64,000 nt of DNA from Rhizobium sp. FKY42 (lineage in GTDB: Bacteria > Pseudomonadota > Alphaproteobacteria > Rhizobiales > Rhizobiaceae), in the NCBI RefSeq assembly GCF_005222835.1, contig NZ_STGA01000009.1, positions 44,177 to 108,176 on the forward strand, given 5' to 3'. The position numbers and the translations under genes were made by a program. Of this stretch, positions 43,657 through 52,460 are shown piece by piece. How positions within the stretch are numbered: the first letter of the stretch is position 1; each line of letters starts with the position of its first letter. Below the pieces are notes generated by a model, which was not told where the DNA came from, did no database searches, and saw only the letters and a program-made list of their open reading frames with translations.

Positions 43657-44607
43657 ATGAAGTTTGCCGTTGATCGAAACCTGCCGCTTCCGCTGCGCAA
43701 TCAGCTCCACGGGCTGATCGAATACGGCATCAGCTGCGGCGAGCTTGCGCCGGGCGAGATACTTCCATCGGTCCGCGAGCTTGCGGATATGGTGGGCGTT
43801 GCGCCGATGACGGTGGCTCAGGTCTATTCGGACCTGAAGGAAAAAGGATTACTGCAGACCAAGCCGGGTGCGGGCACATTTGTTGCCAACAGACAGATCG
43901 ACGGGGCCTCGGACCCGACGAAACATGTCTACCTGTATAGACAAATAGACAATCTAATTGAGCAGAGCAGAAATCTCGGCCTCCAGCCTTCGGAATTGAT
44001 TGCGGCCATTAACACGCGCCTTCGCCAATCCAACCTTGTATCAGCCAGACCTCGTGTTCTTGTGGTGGGACTCTTTCCGGATGCCACGCGCAGCTATGCG
44101 GATTTTCTAAGCCGCAAGCTTGCCAATCATGCACGCGTCGAATTCACAACGATTTCCTCGCTGGAGCAAGACACGCAAGGCGTTCCGGAAGCGCGTTCGG
44201 CAGACCTGATCGTTACGATCGTCAACCGGCTGCAGCAGGTGAAGACCCTGCTGCCGGATGCGAATGTGGTGGCCATCCGCTTCACCCCGTCTGAAGAAAC
44301 CCGTCGCGCGCTGGCATCTCTGGATTCGCGTACGAAAGTCGCAGCGGTTTCGCTCTTTCCTGAATTTCTGCCGATCCTGAAAGCCGGGATCGAGCGTTTT
44401 GCCCCGCATGTATCTCACATCACCGCCGGGACAATGGACTTGCCCGCGTTTCGCGCCGAACTCGCTGAAGCTGACGTCATCATTCATGCAACCGGAGCCG
44501 ACCAGACGTTGGGGGATAGCTACCCCGACCTTCCACGGATCGAATACCGCCATGCGCCCGATGAGGCTGACATCGAGCGGATTATCATACCCGCATTACC
44601 CTTTTGA
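43657..44607 (+). CDS. GntR family regulator with a periplasmic-binding-protein-like C-terminus
   Basis: A 316-residue regulator. The N-terminal winged helix is LPSVRELADMVGVAPMTVAQ with PGAGTFV ending the DNA domain (about residues 1-75). The C-terminal half (VLVVGLFPDATRSYADFLSR onward) looks like a Rossmann-type ligand domain rather than FCD or UTRA. It is divergent from the M32 peptidase and 30 bases upstream of the ketopantoate-reductase-like gene, so it likely controls that pair. No ligand is evident. Confidence 0.85.
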   Translation: MKFAVDRNLPLPLRNQLHGLIEYGISCGELAPGEILPSVRELADMVGVAPMTVAQVYSDLKEKGLLQTKPGAGTFVANRQIDGASDPTKHVYLYRQIDNLIEQSRNLGLQPSELIAAINTRLRQSNLVSARPRVLVVGLFPDATRSYADFLSRKLANHARVEFTTISSLEQDTQGVPEARSADLIVTIVNRLQQVKTLLPDANVVAIRFTPSEETRRALASLDSRTKVAAVSLFPEFLPILKAGIERFAPHVSHITAGTMDLPAFRAELAEADVIIHATGADQTLGDSYPDLPRIEYRHAPDEADIERIIIPALPF

Positions 44608-44637
44608 GAACATGCCGCATGCATGAAGGAGCACAGC

Positions 44638-45660
44638 ATGAGCCAACAACCAATCCTGATCTGGGGCGCCGGTGCCATCGGCGGCACGTTGGGAGCCGCC
44701 TTTCTTCGTGCCGGAGAGAACGTGCTGTTCGTCGATAACGTCAAGGAGCATGTCGACGCGATCAATACCAAAGGGCTGACGATCACCGGCCCGATCTTTG
44801 AAGGAACATTCAAAGCCAAAGCCTGCCTTCCGGAAGAGGTAGAAGGCCAGTTCGACCGTGCTTATCTCTGCGTCAAGGCGCATCATACGGAAGCGGCGGC
44901 GCGGGATCTGGTGGAGCATCTGGCGTCAGACGGCTACGTCGTTTCTGCCCAGAACGGTCTGAACGAACAGGTGATCGCCCGGATTACCGGCGAAAACCGC
45001 GTCGTTGGCTGCTTCGTGAACTTCGGCGCGGACTATCTGGAGCCGGGCGTCGTGCAGTATAGCGGCCACGGCGCGGTGGTGCTCGGCGAATTGCATGGAC
45101 GGTTTACCGAAAGGGCGGAGCGCATCTACGACCTTCTGAAACAATTCGAACCAAAGGCTCTGATCACCAACAATATATGGGGCTTTCTCTGGGGCAAGCT
45201 GATCTATGGTGCGCTTCTCTTCGGCACCGCACTGACCAATGACAGCATTGCCGATGTGCTGGACAACCCAACAGCACGACCAGTGTTGCGCAAGCTGGCT
45301 CTGGAAGTGGCAACGGTCGCTGCGATCAACAATATCAAGCCGGAAGCCTTCGACGGTTTCGATCCGGCTGCCTTCGGACCATTGGCAAAGCCCGAACAGA
45401 CAGAGCGATCATTCGATGAAATGGTGGCGCACAACCGTCGCTCGGTGAAATCCCATTCCGGCATCTGGCGGGATCTGGCCATCCGCAAGCGCAAGACGGA
45501 GGTGGACGCGCAGGTGCTGCCGATCGCTCAGGTCGGCAAAGATTCGCACGTTCCGACGCCCTTGGTGCTGAAACTGGTGGAGATGATCCATGAGATCGAA
45601 GAAGGCCATCGTCCTCTCCAGCTTTCCAATCTGGAAGAACTGGAAAGAGCGGGCGCATGA
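44638..45660 (+). CDS. Ketopantoate reductase (ApbA/PanE) family protein
   Basis: A 340-residue NAD(P)-dependent 2-oxoacid reductase family member. The cofactor motif GAGAIG is at residues 10-15, with the catalytic Lys in IWGFLWGKLIYGALL. The pairing with an SDR and a GntR regulator argues for a catabolic oxidoreductase rather than true pantothenate synthesis. The ATG at 44638 is preceded by AAGGAG; a start five codons upstream lacks one. It overlaps the SDR gene by 4 bases. Confidence 0.87.
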   Translation: MSQQPILIWGAGAIGGTLGAAFLRAGENVLFVDNVKEHVDAINTKGLTITGPIFEGTFKAKACLPEEVEGQFDRAYLCVKAHHTEAAARDLVEHLASDGYVVSAQNGLNEQVIARITGENRVVGCFVNFGADYLEPGVVQYSGHGAVVLGELHGRFTERAERIYDLLKQFEPKALITNNIWGFLWGKLIYGALLFGTALTNDSIADVLDNPTARPVLRKLALEVATVAAINNIKPEAFDGFDPAAFGPLAKPEQTERSFDEMVAHNRRSVKSHSGIWRDLAIRKRKTEVDAQVLPIAQVGKDSHVPTPLVLKLVEMIHEIEEGHRPLQLSNLEELERAGA

Positions 45661-46403
45661 ACATCTCGTTCGAAGACAAAGTGGCCATTGTCACGGGTGC
45701 CGCGCATGGCTTTGGCCGGGCTATCGCGCAAGGTTTCTCCAGCCGGGGCGCTTTCGTGCATCTCTGTGACATCAATGCCGAAGCTTTGGCGGAAACCGCC
45801 GCGCTTTGCGGCTCCAACGCGCAGATCCATGTGCTTGATGTCAGTGATCGGGCAGCGGTTCAGGCGACCGTTGCATCAATGGGTGATGTGGATATTCTCG
45901 TCAACAACGCAGGCGGCGTGCGGGGTCAGGTGGGCAGGCCGATCGAGGAGATTTCCGAGGCGGATTGGCAGGCTATTCTGGATGTGAACCTCTCGGGTGC
46001 GTTCTTCATGGCGCAGGCGGTAGCCCCTTCCATGAAGGCGAGGCGCTTTGGGCGTATCATCAATATTTCCAGCGGCGCGGGGCTCGGCATTTCGCTTACG
46101 GGCATTCAATCCTATGCCAGTGCCAAGGCAGGCCAGATTGGTCTCACCAGACAGCTCGCCCATGAGCTTGGTCCGTGGAACATAACCGTCAACAATGTCG
46201 CTCCCGGCTTTGTCCGTTCCAACCCTGCGACCGAACGTCAGTGGATGGCTATGGGCGAAGAAGGGCAGCAGAGGCTGATCCAGAATATCGCGCTGAAGCG
46301 TCTGGGCGAAGCCGATGACATCGCGAACATGGTCATATTTTTCGCCTCCGATTACGCCAACTGGGTGTCCGGTCAGGTGATCAGCGTCGACGGCGGCAAA
46401 TAG
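45657..46403 (+). CDS. SDR family oxidoreductase
   Basis: A 248-residue classical SDR: cofactor motif TGAAHGFGRAIAQG (residues 13-26), NNAG, catalytic Ser in NISSGAGLG and Y-x-x-x-K in SYASAKAGQIGL. The start overlaps the ketopantoate-reductase-like stop in ATGA. Together the two dehydrogenases may act in sequence on a hydroxy acid. A hairpin terminator follows at 46412-46433. Confidence 0.9.
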   Translation: MNISFEDKVAIVTGAAHGFGRAIAQGFSSRGAFVHLCDINAEALAETAALCGSNAQIHVLDVSDRAAVQATVASMGDVDILVNNAGGVRGQVGRPIEEISEADWQAILDVNLSGAFFMAQAVAPSMKARRFGRIINISSGAGLGISLTGIQSYASAKAGQIGLTRQLAHELGPWNITVNNVAPGFVRSNPATERQWMAMGEEGQQRLIQNIALKRLGEADDIANMVIFFASDYANWVSGQVISVDGGK

Positions 46404-46411
46404 AACACGAG

Positions 46412-46433
46412 AGGGCCGCTGGTCGGCGGCCTT
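46412..46433 (+). terminator. Hairpin terminator after the SDR gene
   Basis: AGGGCCGC (46412-46419) pairs with GCGGCCTT (46426-46433) over 8 positions including one G-T pair; loop TGGTCG. It is followed by CGTTTCG. It lies between the SDR and the convergent isoaspartyl peptidase gene. Confidence 0.6.
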
Positions 46434-46446
46434 CGTTTCGTGGCTA

Positions 46447-47397
46447 TTACGGCTGGATGTGGAACACATCCGAATGGGTTCCGACGTAGAACTCACCATC
46501 CGGCGTCACCCAGCCGCGGAACATACCATCCGTATTATAGGGTGCCGTGATTGAGCCATCGGCACCGACGGCAACGAGACCGGCACCGATGTTGTGCTGC
46601 TTCAGATCTTCCTGAATGACCTTGGACGCCGCCTTCTCGAGGCTTTCTCCCAGATAGCTTACCCGGCTTGCGACTTCATGGCCTACCGCATAGCGCATGA
46701 AATATTCGCCCTTGCCGGTGCCGGAAACGGCGCAGGCACCATCCCGTGCATAGGTTCCAGCGCCTATAATCGGTGTGTCGCCAATGCGGCCTTCCGGCTT
46801 GTTGTTGTAGCCGCCGGTGGAGGTGGCTGCGGCAAGATGGCCTCGGCCATCCAATGCGACTGCACCGACAGTGCCGTGTTTTTCCGCTTCACTGGCCTTT
46901 GCCGCCGTTCCGGCAGCGGCATGCGCCTTCATGGCGGCAAGCGCCTTTACCCGACGTTCGGTCGTGAAATAATCCGGCTCCACCATGTCCAGACCGGCCT
47001 TGGCTGCGAAATCATCTGCCGCGGGACCGCCCAGCAGCACGGCATCGCCATGTTCCATGACTTTGCGCGCCGCCTTGATGGGATTGCGAATGCGCTGAAC
47101 CAGAGTGACGGCACCGGCTTCCAGCGTCCTGCCATCCATGATCGAGGCATCCAGCTCATGCTGGCCATTGGTATTCAGGGCGGCACCATAGCCCGCATTG
47201 AAGTGCGGCGAATCTTCCATGACGACGACAGAGGCCTGAACCGCATCAAGCGCTGAGCCGCCGGCGGTGAGGACCTGCCAACCGGCCTTCAGTGCACGGC
47301 CCAGATCCACGCGGGCTGCCGCCCATTCTTCCTCGCTCAGGTCCAGCTTGGCCATGACGCCACAGCCGCCATGGATTGCCAGCGCTATTTTGCTCAT
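46447..47397 (-). CDS. Isoaspartyl peptidase / plant-type L-asparaginase
   Basis: A 316-residue Ntn-hydrolase made as a precursor that cleaves itself before Thr176 (KHGTVGAVALD) to give alpha and beta chains. MSKIALAIHGGCG at the N-terminus and TSTGGYNNKPEGRIGDTP in the beta chain are family hallmarks. It removes isoaspartyl residues from peptides or hydrolyses asparagine. The ATG at 47395-47397 follows GAGGAGAATTTCA. It is downstream of the Opp-type binding protein, but an intrinsic terminator lies between them. Confidence 0.93.
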   Translation of the reverse strand: MSKIALAIHGGCGVMAKLDLSEEEWAAARVDLGRALKAGWQVLTAGGSALDAVQASVVVMEDSPHFNAGYGAALNTNGQHELDASIMDGRTLEAGAVTLVQRIRNPIKAARKVMEHGDAVLLGGPAADDFAAKAGLDMVEPDYFTTERRVKALAAMKAHAAAGTAAKASEAEKHGTVGAVALDGRGHLAAATSTGGYNNKPEGRIGDTPIIGAGTYARDGACAVSGTGKGEYFMRYAVGHEVASRVSYLGESLEKAASKVIQEDLKQHNIGAGLVAVGADGSITAPYNTDGMFRGWVTPDGEFYVGTHSDVFHIQP

Positions 47398-47434
47398 TGA
47401 AATTCTCCTCAACCAGTCTTTCCTGTCGGACAAA

Positions 47435-47466
47435 CAAAAAAGAGCCAGGCAAACCGCCCAGCTCTT
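47435..47466 (-). terminator. Intrinsic terminator after the Opp-type binding-protein gene
   Basis: Read on the minus strand, an 11-bp stem (AAGAGCTGGGC with GCCTGGCTCTT, two wobble pairs) with loop GGTTT is followed by TTTTTT. This is a textbook Rho-independent terminator, 19 bases after the binding-protein stop and 38 bases before the isoaspartyl peptidase start. Confidence 0.8.
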
Positions 47467-47484
47467 CTCATCTTTGGGTCGGCG

Positions 47485-49077
47485 TTACTTCGCCGGACGA
47501 ATGTTCATCGCCAAAGTATCCTCATCCGAGCGCGGCACGATGGAGATGGTCTTCTTCATGCCCCATGCCGAGATGGTGGAGGCAACCGCGAGATAGGGCC
47601 GATCTGTCGCCACCAGTGCATTGGCATCCATCAACAACTTCTCGCGCTTTGCCGTATCCATTTCCACGGCTGCATCTTCGATCAGCTTGTCCATGGTCGG
47701 GTTGACGTAACCACGCAGGTTGAAGGCGCCAAGCTTCTTGGCCGGATCATTGGAGTGCGTGAGGGAAGAAAGCGTGTAGTTCGCTTCACCCGTCAGCGTA
47801 CCCCAGCCGGACATGGTCATGGAGTAATCGCCGCGCGTATTGGCCGGAAAAAACACCGCACCCGGTTGGGCATTGGCTTCCACCTGAATGCCAACCGCCG
47901 TCAGCATCTGCGCAATGGTCGTGCCTACATCCTTGTCACCTGGCAAACGATCGTTGGTGAAGGAGAAGGTGACCTTGAAACCGTTGGGGTAACCTGCTTC
48001 CGCCAGCAGCGCCTTTGCCTTCTTCGGGTCCGCCTTGGTCGGCTTCACATTCGGGTTCCAGCCGAAAATATTCGGCGTGACCAGCTGCGATTGAACCGCA
48101 CCCATGCCTTCCATGGCGACTTCGGTCAGTGCTTCACGATCGATTGCCAGATCAAAGGCTTCGCGGACCTTGGGATCCTGGAAGGGGTTCTTCGGCAGCG
48201 GCGAACCATCCTTGGCGCTGACCTGCGGTGGCTTGTCGCGGAAGTCGAAAGCGATGTTGAAGAGATAGACACTCTCCTGCCGAACGATGGAAAGCTTGGT
48301 ATCTTTCTCCAGTGTCGGGACATCAGAAGAAGGAATGCGCGCGATGATATCAACCTGACCAGCCTTCAACTGCGCAACACGGGCAGCATCATTTGGAATT
48401 TCCTTGCGGATAACCTTGTCCCACGGCTCCTTCGGACCCCAGTAACCGTCAAACTTCTCGACAACCAGCTGCTCCTTCGGCGTCCAGGAGACAAACTTGT
48501 AAGGACCGGTGCCGATGGCAGCCTTGCCCGAATTGAAGCCTTCGGCTGCCTTGTCCGCGCTGGCCGAGAAATCCTTCGCTGCAATGTGCGAGACGACGAA
48601 GAGGCGGATGAAATCATTCGGCAGTGTTGGTGCCGGACCGTCGGTCTTGATGCGGATTGTATAAGGGTCAACAATTTCGATCCCGCGGACGCGGCGGACA
48701 TAGATCGTCGTCGGGTTCGGGCCGGTGACGGCCGGAATACGCTCGATGGAGAACTTCACGTCCTCAGCGGTGAAATCGGAACCATCGTGGAACTTCACGC
48801 CCTGACGCAGCTTGAATTCCCAGGTGGTGGGGTCAATCGCGGTCCAGCTAGTGGCAAGACCAGGCTCCAGCTCCAGATTGTTTCCGGATTTTACCAGCGA
48901 GTCGAAGATATGCTTCACAGCTTCAGCGTGGGTGCCGGCAGCCGTGAAATGCGGATCGACGGACAGCGGACCGGCGCGGACGCCTATTGTGAGATCCGCC
49001 GCAAGAGCGGAGGCAGACACGCTGCCCAGAAGCGCGGCTGCCAGCGAGGCTGTGCGCAGTACCTTGAAAAGGCTCAT
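47485..49077 (-). CDS. Opp/Dpp-type substrate-binding protein
   Basis: A 530-residue family-5 solute-binding protein. The signal peptide is MSLFKVLRTASLAAALLGSV with cleavage near ALA, and the mature start is ADLTIGVRAGPLSVDPHFTA. KLRQGVKFHDGSDFTAEDVK is a family signature. Its gene overlaps the marR stop by 4 bases (ATGA) while its permeases and ATPase are divergent, an unusual split that ties binder synthesis to the regulator. The ligand is probably a peptide or cyclic-amide-containing compound (context only). Confidence 0.9.
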   Translation of the reverse strand: MSLFKVLRTASLAAALLGSVSASALAADLTIGVRAGPLSVDPHFTAAGTHAEAVKHIFDSLVKSGNNLELEPGLATSWTAIDPTTWEFKLRQGVKFHDGSDFTAEDVKFSIERIPAVTGPNPTTIYVRRVRGIEIVDPYTIRIKTDGPAPTLPNDFIRLFVVSHIAAKDFSASADKAAEGFNSGKAAIGTGPYKFVSWTPKEQLVVEKFDGYWGPKEPWDKVIRKEIPNDAARVAQLKAGQVDIIARIPSSDVPTLEKDTKLSIVRQESVYLFNIAFDFRDKPPQVSAKDGSPLPKNPFQDPKVREAFDLAIDREALTEVAMEGMGAVQSQLVTPNIFGWNPNVKPTKADPKKAKALLAEAGYPNGFKVTFSFTNDRLPGDKDVGTTIAQMLTAVGIQVEANAQPGAVFFPANTRGDYSMTMSGWGTLTGEANYTLSSLTHSNDPAKKLGAFNLRGYVNPTMDKLIEDAAVEMDTAKREKLLMDANALVATDRPYLAVASTISAWGMKKTISIVPRSDEDTLAMNIRPAK

Positions 49078-49640
49078 TCTTCGTTCTCCTCATTGTTTAT
49101 TGTTGGGGGTGAAACAGGGGAATTCACCACGACCTTTGCAAGCAGTTCCGAGAGCATCAGCATCTCGGCTGGCGTGAGGGCGGACATCATGGACCGCTCT
49201 CGTTCCACCATCATCTGCATGGCCGCATCGACGATGCGCCTACCTTCGTCCGTGATATAAAGAACGAAGCTGCGCAGATCCGCAGGGTCCACTTCCCGGC
49301 GGATGATGTCCTTGTCGATCAGCTTCTGGATGGCGCGGCTGATCGTGTTCTTCGGAAAGCCTGAGGAAATGCAGATGGCACTGGCAGTCAGCCCATCGGC
49401 TAGGCCGAGCGAGTAGAGCACCACGAATTCTGGCCGTGGCAGGCCGAATTCTTTCTCCGTCCATCGATAGATGGGAACGTTGAACTGCAGCGCCAGAAAA
49501 TTGAGGCGGAAGGAAAGCCAGCACGGGTTTTCCCACAGCTTGACGCCGACCAGCGGGTCGACATCGACATCGGCGGCCAAAGATTTCCCTCCCTGACGAA
49601 GCAGGGTTTCGAACATCGACTGTTGCGGAAGCGAGGTCAT
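49074..49640 (-). CDS. MarR family transcriptional regulator
   Basis: A 188-residue winged-helix regulator. The helix-turn-helix is in LTASAICISSGFPKNTISRA with wing DKDIIRREVDPADLRSFVLY. I take the ATG at 49640; a longer reading to 49739 would put two operator-like repeats inside the gene, which is unlikely. No strong ribosome site precedes the ATG. It is coupled to the binding-protein gene and divergent from the creatininase-permease operon, so it probably controls both. Confidence 0.83.
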   Translation of the reverse strand: MTSLPQQSMFETLLRQGGKSLAADVDVDPLVGVKLWENPCWLSFRLNFLALQFNVPIYRWTEKEFGLPRPEFVVLYSLGLADGLTASAICISSGFPKNTISRAIQKLIDKDIIRREVDPADLRSFVLYITDEGRRIVDAAMQMMVERERSMMSALTPAEMLMLSELLAKVVVNSPVSPPTINNEENEE

Positions 49641-49668
49641 GGTGAGTGCTTGGCCCCAATTCAATTTT

Positions 49669-49734
49669 GTACCGTATGGAACTTGACGATAGCCTAATAG
49701 ACTGTCAATCTCTTTTTTTAGTTCCGTATGGAAC
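49669..49734. promoter_or_regulatory. Two MarR-type operators, GTTCC-GTAT-GGAAC
   Basis: A 14-base inverted repeat GTTCCGTATGGAAC is at 49721-49734. A copy with one mismatch, GTACCGTATGGAAC, is at 49669-49682. They start 52 bases apart (about five helical turns), flanking a CTTGAC element at 49682-49687. They lie in the marR/creatininase divergent region. Confidence 0.65.
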
Positions 49735-49837
49735 ATCATGGTTGGGAAGGTCAGCCTTCGCCGACCCGTTATCTTTTATGCCGTATGCCTGCTTTTTGCT
49801 CACGAAGCGCGGGAGTCATGGCGAGGTGGGAGCTTTC

Positions 49838-50539
49838 ATGAAAATCGCAGAAATGAACTGGATGCAGGTCGAGGAGCGTGCCGCCACGGATGATCGTTGC
49901 ATTCTGCCGATCGGCAGCGTGGAGCAGCACGCCTATCTCAGTCTGGCAGTGGACATGATCCTGGCCGAGAAGGTTTCGATAGATGCCGCAGAACCGCTGG
50001 GCGTGCCGGTGTTTCCGGTCATGCCCTATGGTCTGGCATCGTCTTTCGCCACCTATCCCGGCACGCTGACGTTGACGCTTTCCACCTATATCGGCGTCAT
50101 CCGCGATCTGCTTGACAGCATGTACCGTTCGGGTTTTCGCCGCATCCTGATCGTCAACGGTCACGGTGGAAATACGCCTGCAACAACCGTGATCTCCGAA
50201 TGGCTGAACGCGCATCCAGACTGTTCCGTGAAATTTCACGACTGGTGGCGCGCGCCCAAAACCTGGGCAAAGGTGCAAGCCACAGACCCGGCAGCATCGC
50301 ATGCCTCGTGGATGGAAAACTTTCCCTGGACCCGAATCAGCGATCCCCGCCAGCCGACGGGTGCGAAGCCGCAGGCCGATTATGCGCTGCTGGCCCGCGT
50401 GGACGCGGTCCGTAAGCGGGAAATTCTGGGCGATGGCAACTATCACGGTCTCTACCAGCGCCCGGACGAAGACATGCTGGCGATATGGGACGTTGCCGTC
50501 GCCGAAACGCGCGCGCTTCTGGAAGACGACTGGACCTGA
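49838..50539 (+). CDS. Creatininase family protein
   Basis: A 233-residue metal-dependent amidohydrolase of the creatininase/MftE family. Metal ligands are visible as E29-x-H31 (PIGSVEQHAYLSLAVD), D39 and the VNGHGGNTPA motif. The family cleaves cyclic amides such as creatinine or opens small amide rings. The ATG at 49838 has GGGAG upstream; longer readings cover the divergent operator region. It starts the operon with two permeases, an ATPase and a deacetylase. Confidence 0.88.
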   Translation: MKIAEMNWMQVEERAATDDRCILPIGSVEQHAYLSLAVDMILAEKVSIDAAEPLGVPVFPVMPYGLASSFATYPGTLTLTLSTYIGVIRDLLDSMYRSGFRRILIVNGHGGNTPATTVISEWLNAHPDCSVKFHDWWRAPKTWAKVQATDPAASHASWMENFPWTRISDPRQPTGAKPQADYALLARVDAVRKREILGDGNYHGLYQRPDEDMLAIWDVAVAETRALLEDDWT

Positions 50540-50611
50540 TTTTCGGGGCGGATACCAGCTGAACGATAAACCCGCATCAAGACGGGTCTCTCCATTGAAG
50601 GACGGGAACTT

Positions 50612-51583
50612 ATGCTTGCTTTCATCCTGCAGCGACTGTGGCAGGCGGTCATCGTGATCTTTGCGATGTCGGCTCTGGTGTTCACAGGCGTTTATGCCGT
50701 GGGCAATCCAATCGACGTGCTCATCTCGCCGGATGCCACACAGGACATTCGCGCCGCCATCATTGCGCAATACGGTCTGGATCAACCCCTCTGGCAGCAA
50801 TATTTCAGCTTTCTCGGCCGCGTCTTTCACGGCGATTTCGGACGCTCGCTGGTTTACAACATGCCGGTCAGCGAGTTGATCCTGTCGCGCCTGCCCGCAA
50901 CGCTGGAATTGACGCTGACAGCGGTTATCTTCGCCAGTCTGGTGGGAATACCGATTGGTATGTATGCTGGCTACAAGCCGCATAGCCCGGTTTCCCGCGC
51001 CATCATGGCGATTTCCATCCTGGGTTTTTCGGTGCCGACGTTCTGGTTCGGCCTGATGCTGATCATGGTGTTTGCCGTACAACTCGGCATCATGCCCGCA
51101 GGCGGACGTGGAGAAACCGTCAGCATCGGCGGTTTTGAATTCAGTTTCCTGACGGCTGACGGGTGGAAGCATCTGGTACTTCCCGCCCTCAATCTGGCGC
51201 TCTTCAAGTTTTCGCTGATGATCCGCCTGGCACGGGCAGGAACCCGCGAATTGATGCTGAGTGATACAGTGAAATTCGCCCGCGCTGCCGGGCTGACAGA
51301 GTTCACCGTATTGAGCCGCCATGTTCTGCGCCTCATTTCCATTCCGCTCGTCACCGTCTTCGGGCTGGAACTGGCTTCCACGCTTGCCTTTGCGGTCGTC
51401 ACGGAAACCATCTTTTCCTGGCCGGGTCTCGGCAAGCTGATCATTGACAGCATCACCTCGCTCGATAGGCCCGTGATGGTGGCTTACCTGATGCTCGTCG
51501 CCCTTCTTTTCATCGTCATCAACCTCGTGGTCGATCTCACCTATGCCTTGCTCGATCCCCGCCTGAGAAAGGGACGCGCCTGA
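50612..51583 (+). CDS. Opp/Dpp-type permease, DppB family
   Basis: A 323-residue inner-membrane permease starting MLAFILQRLWQAVIVIFAMS, with six helices and a coupling loop in TVKFARAAGLTEFTVLSRHV. The final DLTYALLDPRLRKG is typical of DppB. It is one base from the next permease gene start at 51585. GGACGGGAAC precedes the ATG. Confidence 0.92.
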   Translation: MLAFILQRLWQAVIVIFAMSALVFTGVYAVGNPIDVLISPDATQDIRAAIIAQYGLDQPLWQQYFSFLGRVFHGDFGRSLVYNMPVSELILSRLPATLELTLTAVIFASLVGIPIGMYAGYKPHSPVSRAIMAISILGFSVPTFWFGLMLIMVFAVQLGIMPAGGRGETVSIGGFEFSFLTADGWKHLVLPALNLALFKFSLMIRLARAGTRELMLSDTVKFARAAGLTEFTVLSRHVLRLISIPLVTVFGLELASTLAFAVVTETIFSWPGLGKLIIDSITSLDRPVMVAYLMLVALLFIVINLVVDLTYALLDPRLRKGRA

Positions 51584-51584
51584 T

Positions 51585-52460
51585 ATGAGAGACACATTGT
51601 TTGGACGCTTCGTTCAAGAATTCACCCGCAACAAGGTCGCAACAGGCGCGGCAATCGTGGTGTTCGCCATCGTCTTCATCGCGCTGATTGCGCCGCTGGT
51701 GACGCCGCAAGACCCCTATGATCTTGCCAATCTGGTGCTGCGCGATGCGCGTCGTGCACCCGGCTATGTGGGCAGCGGAGGATACACCCATTGGCTGGGA
51801 ACGGATTCGCAAGGGCGAGACCTTCTGTCCGCCATCATCTACGGTCTGCGCATTTCGCTGCAGATGGGCGTGATTGCCGGTGGCGTTGCTTTCGTGGTCG
51901 GAGCGCTCGTCGGCTGCTCGGCGGCCTATATCGGCGGACGCTACGAAAGCATCGTCATGCGAATTGTCGATCTTCAGCTATCGTTCCCGGCCATCCTGCT
52001 GGCCTTCGTGATTGCGGCTTTGCTGGGTCAGGGGCGCTATCAGCTCATCATGGCGCTGATCTTTGCCCAATACGCCTATTTTGCACGCACCGCACACGGT
52101 GCCGCATCGGCGGAACGGCAGAAGGATTATGTCGAGGCAGCACTTTCCATTCCGCTTTCGCCGCTGCGCGTCGTGTTGAAGCACATCCTGCCAAACTCGC
52201 TGCCGCCGTTGATCGTGGTGGCGACCGTACAGGTAGCGAGTGCAATATCGCTGGAAGCGACTCTCTCCTTCCTAGGCGTGGGGCTTCCACCGACAGAACC
52301 TTCGCTTGGCATGCTGATTGCGAACGGCTTTCAGTATCTGCTCTCCGGTCGCTACTGGATTTCGATCTATCCCGGCATCGCGCTCATTCTGTTCATCGTG
52401 TCGCTCAATCTCGTTGGTGACCAGATCCGCGACCAGCTTAACCCGAGGCTTCGCCGATGA
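51585..52460 (+). CDS. Opp/Dpp-type permease, DppC family
   Basis: A 291-residue permease with an N-terminal DppC segment, the sequence HWLGTDSQGRDLLSAIIYGL and coupling region DYVEAALSIPLSPLRVVLKH. It overlaps the ATPase start by 4 bases (ATGA). Confidence 0.92.
   Translation: MRDTLFGRFVQEFTRNKVATGAAIVVFAIVFIALIAPLVTPQDPYDLANLVLRDARRAPGYVGSGGYTHWLGTDSQGRDLLSAIIYGLRISLQMGVIAGGVAFVVGALVGCSAAYIGGRYESIVMRIVDLQLSFPAILLAFVIAALLGQGRYQLIMALIFAQYAYFARTAHGAASAERQKDYVEAALSIPLSPLRVVLKHILPNSLPPLIVVATVQVASAISLEATLSFLGVGLPPTEPSLGMLIANGFQYLLSGRYWISIYPGIALILFIVSLNLVGDQIRDQLNPRLRR

Noticed and set aside
49769..51595. Minus-strand open frame of 608 codons opposite creatininase and permease genes
   Set aside because: Its composition is that of an antisense shadow, and the opposite strand encodes clear families.
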